A stretch of DNA of 64,000 bases. It comes from Nitrospirillum amazonense. GTDB lineage: Bacteria; Pseudomonadota; Alphaproteobacteria; Azospirillales; Azospirillaceae. Both the position numbers and the translations under genes were made by a program. Numbering within the stretch: the first letter of the stretch is position 1; each line of letters opens with the position of its first letter. Shown here piece by piece: positions 37,969 through 47,323 of this stretch. The notes under the pieces are model-generated. The model worked only from the letters and a program-made list of their open reading frames with translations, did not search any database and was not told where the DNA came from. The stretch covers positions 186,001-250,000 of the forward strand of contig NZ_VITV01000001.1 of assembly GCF_007828035.1 (NCBI RefSeq), read 5' to 3'.

Positions 37969-39324
37969 TCAGATTACCCAGGTGACCACCATGGCGGTGT
38001 CCACCACCGCCATGGCGGCCATGCAGACCCAGCCCAGGACGCGCAGGACCGGTGGCAGGACGAAGTCGCCCATGATCTCGCGCTTGGTCGCCATGCGCAT
38101 CATCATGACGATGACCGGCACGGCCACCAGGCCGTTGACCACCGCGCTCCAGAACAGGGCTTTCACCGGGTCCATGTCGATGACGTTCATGACCGAGCCC
38201 ACGGCCATGGCCAGCAGGATGGCGCCGTAGAAGGCCTTGGCCTTGTCCCAGGGCCGCGCCAGGCCCACCGGCCAGCGCCGCGCCTCGCCCAGCGCATAGG
38301 CCGCCGACCCCGCCAGCACCGGCAGGGCCAGGAGGCCGGTGCCGATGATGCCCAGGGCGAAGACGGCGAAGGCGAAGGTGCCGGCGATGGGGCGCAACGC
38401 TTCCGCCGCCTGGCTTGAGGTCTGGATGTCGGTGACGCCGTGGACATGCAGGGTGGCGGCGGTGGTGATGATGATGAACAGCGCCACGCCATTGGACAGC
38501 AGCATGCCGATGTAGGTGTCCAGGCGGATGCGCCGCAGTTCCTCCGGCGCCTGTTCCGGCGCCTTTTTCAGGGGCTGGGCCTCGGGGTCGCCCTTTTCCT
38601 CCTCCACCTCCTGGTCCGCCTGCCAGAAGAACAGGTAAGGGCTGATGGTCGTGCCGAAGACGGCGACGACGGCCACCAGATACTCCGATTTCAGCGAGAC
38701 GGGCGGGTGGATCACGGCATGGCCCAGCTCGGCCCAGGGAATGGGCACCACCAGTACGGTGGCGACATAGGCGAACAGCGACAGCGTCAGCCATTTCAGG
38801 ATAGAGACGTAGCGGCAGTAGGGCACCAGGATCTGCAGGGCGGCCGAGGCGCCGCCGAACAGCAGGACGTACAGCCATTGCGGGCCGCCGATCAGCAGGC
38901 CCAGCGCCGCCCCCATGGCCCCCAGGTCGGCCCCGATGTTGATGACGTTGGCCGCCACCAGCAGGAAGACGATGGCGTTGATGGTCAGCGGGGGATAGTG
39001 GCGGCGCAGGTTGCCGGCGATGCCATGGCCCGTCACCCGGCCGATGCGGGCGCTGATTTCCTGGATCGCCGCCATCAGCGGGTAGGTCAGGATCAGGGTC
39101 CAGGCCAGGCCGTAGCCGAACTGCGCCCCCGCCTGGGAATATGTCGCGATGCCGCTGGGGTCGTCGTCGGACGCTCCGGTCACCAAGCCTGGGCCCAGGC
39201 ATTGCCAGATGGTGCGGGGCTTTTTCGGCCCCCCTTCGCCGGTTTTGGAATCCCGCCCCGCCGGGGCGGGCGTGGGCACGGCTGTCGTTTCGGATGGCGC
39301 CGATCCCGGCTCCAGGGTGTCCAA
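37969..39324 (-). CDS. Nramp-related divalent metal transporter
   Basis: A membrane transporter of about 451 residues with roughly eleven hydrophobic segments, belonging to the Nramp superfamily. The first helix has TGASDDDPSGIATYSQAG in place of the canonical DPGN motif, and helix six has TTISPYLFFWQ without the Met-Pro-His of manganese and iron transporters. This places it with Nramp-related proteins whose ion may be magnesium or is unknown. The TTG at 39324 is chosen because GGGGAGG lies 6 bases upstream; a GTG at 39390 would add 22 residues. A loop of charged residues (EVEEEKGDPEAQ) follows helix six. Confidence 0.8.
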   Translation of the reverse strand: MDTLEPGSAPSETTAVPTPAPAGRDSKTGEGGPKKPRTIWQCLGPGLVTGASDDDPSGIATYSQAGAQFGYGLAWTLILTYPLMAAIQEISARIGRVTGHGIAGNLRRHYPPLTINAIVFLLVAANVINIGADLGAMGAALGLLIGGPQWLYVLLFGGASAALQILVPYCRYVSILKWLTLSLFAYVATVLVVPIPWAELGHAVIHPPVSLKSEYLVAVVAVFGTTISPYLFFWQADQEVEEEKGDPEAQPLKKAPEQAPEELRRIRLDTYIGMLLSNGVALFIIITTAATLHVHGVTDIQTSSQAAEALRPIAGTFAFAVFALGIIGTGLLALPVLAGSAAYALGEARRWPVGLARPWDKAKAFYGAILLAMAVGSVMNVIDMDPVKALFWSAVVNGLVAVPVIVMMMRMATKREIMGDFVLPPVLRVLGWVCMAAMAVVDTAMVVTWVI

Positions 39325-39445
39325 GGCTAGCCTCCCCGCTGTCCCTTTGAAAGGCGGGCGAGCCGCACCCCGCGTGCGCGCTCGCCCCACCCTTTAAAGA
39401 TGCGGACGGGATGCCTTGTTCCTTCCCGCTTCCAGGCTAGGCCGG

Positions 39446-42421
39446 TCAGGCGCCTTGCAGGACCGGCGGGTCGCACTCCTCACACTCTTCCTTCAGCGCC
39501 GGTTCCGCCAGGCGGTCCAGGATCTGCTTCAGGGTGGCGAGATCGGTGGCGCAGCCCTGGGCCTCTGCCAGGATGCTGTCCATGATCTGGAAGCCCAGCG
39601 ACCGGTAGCTCTCGAACTGGCTTTCGGAGAACCACTGGTCTGTGGTGGATTCGTGCGGGAAGGTGGGGTGGGCGTTGGCGTAGGCCTTCACCCCCGCCCC
39701 TTCATCGCAATTATGGAAGCTGGCCTTGACGTACAGGATGATGCCCGGCTTGGCCGCCGGCCCGTCGGCCATGGCGTAGTCGATGACGCCCATGGCGTGA
39801 TAGGGCACATCGGTCAGCGTCACCCCCGGCGCCGGCCGCGGCTGCATCTTCTGCAGTTCGTGGAAGCGGATGGGAATGCCGAAGTCGATGCCGATCTTGC
39901 GCACGGCCATGCCCAGATCGGAGTAGGTGAAGGTGGGGTCCTCACCGGCGTCGCTGACCACAATGTAGCGGCAGCGGCGGCGGACCATCTCATAAAGGCC
40001 CAGATCCTCGAAATGGCCGCCGTCCGACAGGGCGACATAAGGCTGGTCGTCCGTCGTCAGGCCGAAGGCGTCCTTCACCAGGGGTGCCGCCGCCGTCGGC
40101 GGGCCGTTGCGGTACCAGGACTTCTCCCCCACCGGCGCCGGATTGCCCAGCCACCAGCCCAGCCGCATGTTCAGCAGGGTCAGCAGCAGGGACACGGTGG
40201 GTGAGGAGTGATAGCCGGCGTTGGGGTCCACCGCGGCCCCGGAGATGGCCATGGCCGTGCCCAGCGAGATGCCCGGGTTGGTGGGGTCATCCTCCGGACG
40301 GGGCGGGCATTTCGGCTGGCGCGCGAACGGCCACAGGCGGAACCGGCGGCCGCTGTGCGACGAGCCACCGTATTTCGAGGACGGCCGGAAGGCACCGCGA
40401 TAGGCCACCAGGGTGCCGCCCGGCTGGTCCAGCAGGGGGCACAGCGACGCCGCCCCGCTGTGCAGCGGCGTGATGGTGAAGGACATGCCCTTGCGCTGCT
40501 GCCACGCCAGATTACGGGTGGAGATGACGTTCAGGGTCGTGTTCAGGACATGGAAGGGCCGCCAGTTGTCGCCCGTCCGGTCCTCACGCTTCGCCGGCCA
40601 CAGCGACTGCATGGTCGGGTTGTCGTCCATGTCGAAACCGGTGAAGCGGTCCGGCTTGCGACCGATGTGCGACGCCCCCAGGAAGGCCCGGACCAGGCGG
40701 TTGCGATAGAGGCCGTGCAGGGAAAAGCGGTTGATGTTGATGTACTTGGACGCGAAGAAGGCGATGATGCCCAGGATCACCCCCGCGATCACCAGCAGCG
40801 GCACCACCATGCTGCGCTCCTGCGCCTCCACCATGCCGCTCTGGAACAGCACCGACCCGGCGCTGTCCGGCAGGATGAGGTAGTTGCCGTAGGAGATCAG
40901 GTAGGCGAACAGGGAGTCGCGCAGCACCACCAGGTCGATGACGGCCGACCCCAGCACCAGCAGCAGGGCGAAGAACAGGGGCGCCGACAGGCTGGCCGCC
41001 ACGTTGTAGGCAATGGCGACAGGGCTGCGGTTGGGGGCCTGGTTGGACGGCTGGGCCGAGGTGCGGCCGCTGCCGCCCGTCAGCCAGCCGACCATGGCGG
41101 TGGCGCCGCCGCCGGCCACCAGCCAGTCGAACAGGGCCTGCGTGCCCAGTTCCACCTGCCCGGCCGTCCACGACCCCAGGAGCGCCAGGGCCACGCCGGC
41201 GATCCAGGCGATGCAGGTCGCCAGGTACCAGCCGGCCGACCGCGCGAACCACTCGCGCTGCTCATCCGAGCGGGGGGTGTTGCTGGTCAGCGCCACATAG
41301 CAGGTCTCGGCCATCAGCTGCGACACCAGCAGCCACGGCGGCGCGAACAGCAGCAACAGCAGCAGGCGCACGGCCGGATCACCGCCGGAGCCGATGACAT
41401 GGGCGCCGAAGCCCAGGAAGGCGCCGTAGGCGATGCCCGCCACCAGCCAGCCCCAGGTGGTGCGGTGCTTCAGCCGCGCCCAGCGCTTGAGGTCCAGCAG
41501 CGCCGTGAACAGCTCCCCCGTCGTCAGCAGGGTGATGAGCTGGGCCGCCCCGTAGACGACGAAGCCGAGGATGCCGCCGAAGACCAGCAGGTCGGCCAGC
41601 GGCGTGACGATCAGCAGCTGATAGCCGATGGTGGTGTCCAGGGCCCCGGTCCAGGCGACGCCGCCCAGGAACATGGGCAGCAGGTTGCCCTTGAGGAATT
41701 GTCCCTGTGTTGGGCTGGCCGTGCCGCTGAGCCTCATGGCGCGCAGCGTGAACCTTAGTCCTATGAGCACCAGAGCCAGGGAGATGACGGCCAGGATGAC
41801 CAGGGCCAGGCCGTACTTCTGGTCGCCGAAGGGATGAGACAGCCAGGCCACGCCCACGGCGGCCAGCTTCACCACCACCAGGCTCAACAGGAACAGCGGG
41901 ATCAGCAGCACCCAGTTCAGCAGCAGGTTGCGCAGGATCATCGCCGCCGCCGCCCAGGTATCGGCCGAGACCAGACCCACCTTGGGCGTGAGGTAGTTGC
42001 TGTCGCGGCGCAGGTCGCCGATGGCCGTGGGCTCGACGGCGCTGACCTCATGGCCGCGGGTGTTCAGCTGCGGCAGCACCTCGGCATAGGGCTGGCGCGA
42101 CAGCCATGCCGACAGCCAGCTGCCGATATAGCCGCCGCCGGAGACGGTGGAGAGATAGTTGAACTGGCCCAACAGGGCCTTGTCCGGCGGCGGCAGGCGG
42201 AAATCCTTGCAGGGCCGCGGCCGGGCGGCCAGCGCCTGGATGATGCCCAGGCCGAAGGTGGCGCTGCGGATGCCGCCGCCCGACAGGCAGAGGGCGGTGG
42301 ATTCCAGGGTGTTGAGCGCCAGGGTCAGGTCCTCGTCCTGCACCCCGTCGAGTACGTGGTCACCATGGATGCTCTTGGCCTCGGCCCGCAGAACCTCGAT
42401 GGTGCTAAGCGGATTGGTCAT
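39446..42421 (-). CDS. Membrane-embedded patatin-like phospholipase
   Basis: A 991-residue protein. The N-terminal patatin signals are the oxyanion block LSGGGIRSATFGLG (GGGIR at residues 48-52) and the nucleophile region STVSGGGYIGSW (candidate Ser94). The partner Asp is in VALSDGGHFEDLGLYE near residue 800. Between them, about residues 180-590 form ten or so hydrophobic segments, so the catalytic halves are joined by a membrane domain. Patatins hydrolyse acyl lipids. GGGGGG precedes the ATG at 42421. It is the last gene of a leftward run after a GMC oxidoreductase and a cytochrome, 20 bases from the former. Confidence 0.82.
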   Translation of the reverse strand: MTNPLSTIEVLRAEAKSIHGDHVLDGVQDEDLTLALNTLESTALCLSGGGIRSATFGLGIIQALAARPRPCKDFRLPPPDKALLGQFNYLSTVSGGGYIGSWLSAWLSRQPYAEVLPQLNTRGHEVSAVEPTAIGDLRRDSNYLTPKVGLVSADTWAAAAMILRNLLLNWVLLIPLFLLSLVVVKLAAVGVAWLSHPFGDQKYGLALVILAVISLALVLIGLRFTLRAMRLSGTASPTQGQFLKGNLLPMFLGGVAWTGALDTTIGYQLLIVTPLADLLVFGGILGFVVYGAAQLITLLTTGELFTALLDLKRWARLKHRTTWGWLVAGIAYGAFLGFGAHVIGSGGDPAVRLLLLLLFAPPWLLVSQLMAETCYVALTSNTPRSDEQREWFARSAGWYLATCIAWIAGVALALLGSWTAGQVELGTQALFDWLVAGGGATAMVGWLTGGSGRTSAQPSNQAPNRSPVAIAYNVAASLSAPLFFALLLVLGSAVIDLVVLRDSLFAYLISYGNYLILPDSAGSVLFQSGMVEAQERSMVVPLLVIAGVILGIIAFFASKYININRFSLHGLYRNRLVRAFLGASHIGRKPDRFTGFDMDDNPTMQSLWPAKREDRTGDNWRPFHVLNTTLNVISTRNLAWQQRKGMSFTITPLHSGAASLCPLLDQPGGTLVAYRGAFRPSSKYGGSSHSGRRFRLWPFARQPKCPPRPEDDPTNPGISLGTAMAISGAAVDPNAGYHSSPTVSLLLTLLNMRLGWWLGNPAPVGEKSWYRNGPPTAAAPLVKDAFGLTTDDQPYVALSDGGHFEDLGLYEMVRRRCRYIVVSDAGEDPTFTYSDLGMAVRKIGIDFGIPIRFHELQKMQPRPAPGVTLTDVPYHAMGVIDYAMADGPAAKPGIILYVKASFHNCDEGAGVKAYANAHPTFPHESTTDQWFSESQFESYRSLGFQIMDSILAEAQGCATDLATLKQILDRLAEPALKEECEECDPPVLQGA

Positions 42422-42441
42422 TGGTCTAGCCCCCCTGAGTC

Positions 42442-44418
42442 TCACGCCCGCGCCTGATGGCGGCGGTTCTGCTGGCAACGGGTCTGCTCGATGATCACCT
42501 CGGCCGCCTTCTCCCCGATCATGTAGACGGCGCTGACGATGAAGTAGCCGGGGATGCGCGGGAAAACGGAGGCATCCACCACCCGCAAGCCCTTGACCCC
42601 ATGGACGCGGAAATCACTGGACAGCACGCCACCCCCCGTGGCGCTGCCGATGGCGCAGGTGCAGGAGGCGTGATGCCCCCAGGCATGGGTGCGCACGAAG
42701 TGCTTCAGCTCCTCATCCGTCTGCACGGCGGGCCCCGGCAGCAGTTCCTGCTTAGCGATGCCCTGGTCGTACAGCTTCTTGGTGACGGCGCGCACGAAGC
42801 GGATGCCCTCGACCACGCTGTCCAGGTCCTGCCCCGACTTGTCGGTGCCTTCTTCGAAGTAATGGAAGTTGATGTAGGGGGTGTCGCGCGGGTCGGCCGA
42901 CCGCAGGGTCACCTCGCCGCCGCGGTTCAGCGTATGCGCCTTCAGCACCGCCCAGGTCAGCATGTTCAGATGCTCCGGGAACAGGCTGGAATAACCGGGG
43001 TAGTAGCCGCGGAACTCACCCAGCAGGCCGAAGCAGAACAGGTCGGGCATGGGCCGCTCGGGCGCCGAGCGCTTGGTGACGGCCAGCACGGCGCCGTTGG
43101 TGGTGTAGACGCCCTCGCGCTTCTCCTTCCATTGCTGGTACTGCGGATCGCCGGCGGCGAACTTGGCGCCTTTCAGCACCTCCCAGTCCGTGGTCATCTC
43201 GTTGACGACGCCGACCTCGTAGCGGTCCTGCAGGTTGCGCCCCACGCCGGGGCTGTCGACCCGTACCGGGATGTTGAATTTCTCCAGCGTTTCCCGGGGG
43301 CCGATGCCTGACAGCATCAGCAGCTGCGGCGTGTTGAAGGCGCCGCCGGACAGGATGACCTCATGCTTGGCGTAGACGGCGCGCTTTTCCCCGCCCGTGC
43401 CCTGGGCGAAAGAGGCGGAATACAGCTTCTCACCTTTCTCGTATTCCACGCCGATGGCGCGCGGCTCGCCCCCCAGCGGCCCGTCCTGCGGCGCGGACTC
43501 GTCGAACAGGACGCGGGTGACCAGGGCGTCCAGTTCGATGTGCAGGCGATCGGGATGCTTCTCCGCCACCTCCAGCAGGCGCTCGCGCGTGCCGGTGCGG
43601 GCATGGTTGCGGTTGGACAGGGGGACGTAGCGCAGGCCGAACGCGTCCGCATCCACCAGCCGCACGTCGTTGGGATCGCCCTCCCCCTCCAGCAGCCATT
43701 CGAAGCCCTGGTCGGGGTTGGGATCGCGCAGCAGCACGGCCTTGGCGCAATCCAGCAGTCCCTGGATCAGGGGCTTGTCGCCCAGCGCCTGCAGCGGGAT
43801 GGCCTTCTGGGTGTGCAGCCAGCCGCGGAAGCCGTGGCCCGACGGGTTGATCAAGCCCAGGCTCAGCCAATACAGCAGGCGATAGAACCAGCGGTAATGG
43901 CAGTTCTCCAGCTTGCGGAACAGCCGGCGCATGGCCTCCGGCTTCCAGCTGATGTCGCCGGTCAGGTCGGCGATGAACTGCCAGTCCTCGTTGTTGGGAT
44001 AGACGACGATCTGGGCGTTATGCGCCGTGCAGCCGCCCAGGGTGCCGGCGCGGGGATAGAGGATGCCGTCGACCGGCCGCCCGTTGGGCGGTGGATACAC
44101 CGGCACATACTTGGGGTCGGAGGTCTGCACCGCCTGGTCGCTGTAGTGGCGCACGAAGAAGTCCCAGCGCATGCCCGTGTTTTCCGAGGCGAAGGCGTGG
44201 AGGACCGGCACGTCGTAATCGTCCGGCAAACGGTTCTCGTTCGGATAATAGGGATCGCCCCCATGGGACTTGCGCGGGTCCCCCCCCGCCTCCAGCACCA
44301 GGACGGTATACCCGGCCTCCGCCAGGCGGGCCGCCACCGTGCCGCCCCCGGCGCCGGAGCCGACGACGATGAAATCATACTGCGCGGATTGAACGGATGC
44401 GTCGTTTACATCTGCCAT
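42442..44418 (-). CDS. GMC-family FAD oxidoreductase
   Basis: A 658-residue glucose-methanol-choline type flavoprotein. The FAD-binding GSGAGGG is at residues 20-26, followed by EAGG. Other blocks are TLGGCTAHNAQ, SGGAFNTPQLLMLSGIGP and the C-terminal WGHHASCTCAIG with the likely catalytic His, then RVVDASVFPRIPG. No signal peptide is seen. Members of this family oxidise alcohols, sugars or sterols and often give electrons to a cytochrome c. A large cytochrome lipoprotein is encoded 90 bases upstream in the same run. The substrate is unknown. Confidence 0.88.
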   Translation of the reverse strand: MADVNDASVQSAQYDFIVVGSGAGGGTVAARLAEAGYTVLVLEAGGDPRKSHGGDPYYPNENRLPDDYDVPVLHAFASENTGMRWDFFVRHYSDQAVQTSDPKYVPVYPPPNGRPVDGILYPRAGTLGGCTAHNAQIVVYPNNEDWQFIADLTGDISWKPEAMRRLFRKLENCHYRWFYRLLYWLSLGLINPSGHGFRGWLHTQKAIPLQALGDKPLIQGLLDCAKAVLLRDPNPDQGFEWLLEGEGDPNDVRLVDADAFGLRYVPLSNRNHARTGTRERLLEVAEKHPDRLHIELDALVTRVLFDESAPQDGPLGGEPRAIGVEYEKGEKLYSASFAQGTGGEKRAVYAKHEVILSGGAFNTPQLLMLSGIGPRETLEKFNIPVRVDSPGVGRNLQDRYEVGVVNEMTTDWEVLKGAKFAAGDPQYQQWKEKREGVYTTNGAVLAVTKRSAPERPMPDLFCFGLLGEFRGYYPGYSSLFPEHLNMLTWAVLKAHTLNRGGEVTLRSADPRDTPYINFHYFEEGTDKSGQDLDSVVEGIRFVRAVTKKLYDQGIAKQELLPGPAVQTDEELKHFVRTHAWGHHASCTCAIGSATGGGVLSSDFRVHGVKGLRVVDASVFPRIPGYFIVSAVYMIGEKAAEVIIEQTRCQQNRRHQARA

Positions 44419-44508
44419 AGCCTGTCCCCCATGCCTGGCCCGTGGGAATGCCGCCCCAACCGCCGGCCGCGGAGCACGCGGCCGGACGGGGTTTGAAGGG
44501 CGGGGTGG

Positions 44509-47040
44509 TCAGAAGGTCTTCAGGAACTCGATCAGCGCTTCCTTGTCCTCATTGCTGAGCGCCGTCGTCTCGGACGTGAAGCTGGTCCCGAAGTAGTGGC
44601 CGCGGTTGACCTCGAAATCCGGGCACTTGCTGAAGTCCAGCAGCGGCTTCCGGAGGTTGGCGAACACCTTGCGCGCCTCCTCGTCTGTCGCGTTCTTGGG
44701 CAGCTGCGCCAAGTCGTGGGTCGCTTTTTTCAGCAGCTGCAGCAGTTGGACATAGCGGGGCAGGTTCTCCGCCAGGGTGGCGTCGTCCTTGTACAGCTCG
44801 GTGTTGGAGATGAGGTTGACCGGCGTGTCCTTCGGGATGGGCCCCACCATCAGGTCGCCGTCGCCGAAGATGCTGGGCAGCCAGCGGTGCAGCGGGCTGA
44901 GCAGCGGCTTCAGGAAGGCGGGCAGGAAGCCGCCGGGCACCTTCAGATAGCTGCCGACACTGGTGCGGTCGATGAGGAACACCCCCTTGTCGCCCAGCAG
45001 CTTGTCGTGGGGGCGCGTCTCGGGCGACAGCATCTGCCGGATCGAGACCTCGAAGGTCTTCACGCGCTCCTCGACCGACGGATTCAGCGGGTCAAACGGG
45101 TAGTAAGGCTTTTGGTCGGGCGGCGGCGACGGCAGCGGCGGCTGCGCGTAGAATGACCCGCCGGGCCAGCCCACCGTGTTGTTCACCAGGTAAGGCGCTG
45201 TCGACCACAGGGCCACCAGCGAGGGCACGCGGGTGTAGCCGCGGCCGCCGGCCGGCATGACGTAGTCCTTCTCCTCACCCGTGAAGGGATCGTGGATCTT
45301 GATGGTGCCGACGGACGGCAGCTGCTTGTAGGAGGTGGAGGAGAAGTTGTCCCAGATGTTGCCGGCGATGGCGTTGGTGGCCAGCGGGCTGCAGGCGTTG
45401 GTCTGCAACAGGGTCACGGGCACCCGCATGTCGGTTGACAGGTAGTTGTCCGTCAGGAAGTCCGGCGCCTTCACCATCTCCTTCATCTGCGCCTTGAAGG
45501 CGTCCGATTTCACCCAGGCCCAATACTCGTTCCAGCAATTCAGGTAGTCGGGGCCGTTGCACGTGCTGAAGTCGATTTCCTTGGGCAGCGGCGGCTGCTT
45601 GCTGGAATGGCAGCCGGCGCAGGTCTCGGCGAACACCTCCTTGCCCCGCTCCAGCTTGGCCAGGTCGGTCGTCATATGGGCCTTGCCGCCCGGCGCATCG
45701 GCCAGCTTGTGGCCCTTCTGGATATCCGTGTTCAGGAAATACTCGGCGAGAAAGCCCGTCTGTGCTTCCGTCGCCTGCCAATAGCTGGAGTTCTTGCGGC
45801 CCACCTCGATCTGGATGGCCGTGTTGGGCACGCCGCCGAACAGCGGGTTGAAGTGGCGCAGCCATTCCTCGCTGAACAGGCCGATGTTGATGAAGACGCG
45901 GTTCAGCGCCCCCTGCACCCCGACGCTGTCGGAACCGTCCTTCAGCACGTGCGGCGTGATCACCCGCTTGCCGTCGAGGCTGCCCTTGAGGAATTCGTTG
46001 TTCAGCTCGGGCCCGCTCAAGGTCTCAATCCCGCGCTGCATGGCCACGTTCATGCGGGCGCCAAGGCCATAGACCGCGTTCATGGTGCGGGGATTGTTGA
46101 TGTAGTCGGTGGAAACCAGCGAGGTATCCAGCGCGCCGGGGCGTGAGGTGTGCACCAGCTGGATCAGGTAGTTCTGCTCGCTCGCCTTGCGCTCCGGCGA
46201 GCCCGGCTTGCCGTAGTTCCAGCCGAAGATGCGGTCGATCCAGAAATACTGGGCGCCGACCACCGCGCTCATGTTCTCCCACTTCGGGTTTTCCGGGTCG
46301 GCCGGCGGGTTGGTCGGGCTGGGCCCCACATGGCAGAAGCCGCAGGACATGCCCACGCGGTAGGGGCGGACCAGGTTCTTGTCGTTGTAGTAGGACGGAT
46401 CCTCGTAATACTTCTTCGCGTCCCAGTGCTTCTTCGCCTTTTCGTCGAAGGCGGGATTGGGGAACAGGCGCAGGCCGACGATGCCCGTGGGATAGCCGTA
46501 GTAGGAGCCCACCGGGAACTCGACGCCGTCCAGCTTGGTGCCGCGCGCGCCGATCTTGACTCCGGGGTACTTCTTCTCATTGGCGAAGGGGTCCTCGGGA
46601 CAGTTGGGATCATCCTTCACCCGCTGATCCAGCCACAGGCCGAACCGGTCCTCCGAGGGGCCTGTGGGCGCCACGAAGCACGGCTCATTCATCAGACCCA
46701 GTTCCCTGAACCGGGTACCACGGCCATAGGCCAGCGACGGATGGCTGGAGATGGTCTTCAGCAGGTCGAAGTTGCCGAAGGCGCTGTCCGTGATGAGGTC
46801 CCAGAAGCGGTCGTTGCCGCCAGTCCACACGATCCAGTTGTTGCGGCCCTTGACCTCATCCGAGGTCAGCTTCACACCGCCGTCCATGTCCTTGAAATAG
46901 TCCTCGTCGGCGGCCGGGAAGGTGTCGGCGGCCCGTTCGGCCCGCATCGCCTCATCCTTCACCTGCTTGTCACCGCAGCCAGACAGCAGCAGCACCGCCG
47001 CCACCAGGGTCGCAAAGACCCCAAGACCGATCCGCGCCAT
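44509..47040 (-). CDS. Large two-haem cytochrome c lipoprotein
   Basis: An 843-residue predicted lipoprotein: the hydrophobic N-terminus ends in the lipobox LLSGC with Cys22. Two haem c motifs are seen, CGFCH (residues 233-237) and CAGCH (474-478), far apart in the chain. Additional single Cys residues (FVAPT after Cys121, NCPED, STCNGPDYLNC) may form disulfides. No standard family name is clear to me, but the size recalls large di-haem cytochromes with a peroxidase-like C-terminal region. It would sit on the membrane facing the periplasm and could take electrons from the GMC enzyme downstream in the run, although that enzyme lacks its own export signal. Confidence 0.8.
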   Translation of the reverse strand: MARIGLGVFATLVAAVLLLSGCGDKQVKDEAMRAERAADTFPAADEDYFKDMDGGVKLTSDEVKGRNNWIVWTGGNDRFWDLITDSAFGNFDLLKTISSHPSLAYGRGTRFRELGLMNEPCFVAPTGPSEDRFGLWLDQRVKDDPNCPEDPFANEKKYPGVKIGARGTKLDGVEFPVGSYYGYPTGIVGLRLFPNPAFDEKAKKHWDAKKYYEDPSYYNDKNLVRPYRVGMSCGFCHVGPSPTNPPADPENPKWENMSAVVGAQYFWIDRIFGWNYGKPGSPERKASEQNYLIQLVHTSRPGALDTSLVSTDYINNPRTMNAVYGLGARMNVAMQRGIETLSGPELNNEFLKGSLDGKRVITPHVLKDGSDSVGVQGALNRVFINIGLFSEEWLRHFNPLFGGVPNTAIQIEVGRKNSSYWQATEAQTGFLAEYFLNTDIQKGHKLADAPGGKAHMTTDLAKLERGKEVFAETCAGCHSSKQPPLPKEIDFSTCNGPDYLNCWNEYWAWVKSDAFKAQMKEMVKAPDFLTDNYLSTDMRVPVTLLQTNACSPLATNAIAGNIWDNFSSTSYKQLPSVGTIKIHDPFTGEEKDYVMPAGGRGYTRVPSLVALWSTAPYLVNNTVGWPGGSFYAQPPLPSPPPDQKPYYPFDPLNPSVEERVKTFEVSIRQMLSPETRPHDKLLGDKGVFLIDRTSVGSYLKVPGGFLPAFLKPLLSPLHRWLPSIFGDGDLMVGPIPKDTPVNLISNTELYKDDATLAENLPRYVQLLQLLKKATHDLAQLPKNATDEEARKVFANLRKPLLDFSKCPDFEVNRGHYFGTSFTSETTALSNEDKEALIEFLKTF

Positions 47041-47124
47041 GCCCCACCTCGCGCCCTGAAAAGTTGTTCGTTGGTCTGGACATTATATCCGGAGCGAACT
47101 AGTCTCAAGCCAAAGATACAACTT

Positions 47125-47144
47125 ACAGGAAATATAGTTCCTGT
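47125..47144. promoter_or_regulatory. Perfect inverted repeat in a divergent promoter region
   Basis: ACAGGAA (47125-47131) and TTCCTGT (47138-47144) form a 7-bp inverted repeat around ATATAG. It is centred in the 283-base, locally AT-rich gap between the cytochrome lipoprotein and the DUF4331-like gene. A shared operator for both directions is a reasonable inference. The rest of the gap shows no gene. Confidence 0.5.
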
Positions 47145-47323
47145 TGTTACGCCGTTTATCTCGAATTTGATATCCGGCTTCCACCCCTAAAGTGTAATGC
47201 CACCCTTCAAAACGACATAACCCTTCCGACGGGGTGCGGGTGGCTGAGCAGGCTTGAATACCATTGAAAATCAATGTGATACGGCGCATTGCGCGAACCT
47301 GGCGGGACTGACGGAGGAAGACG

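Noticed and set aside
39325-39390. N-terminal extension of the Nramp-related protein from a GTG at 39390
   Set aside because: A strong ribosome-binding site lies just before the TTG at 39324 and the added residues are basic and poorly conserved in character.
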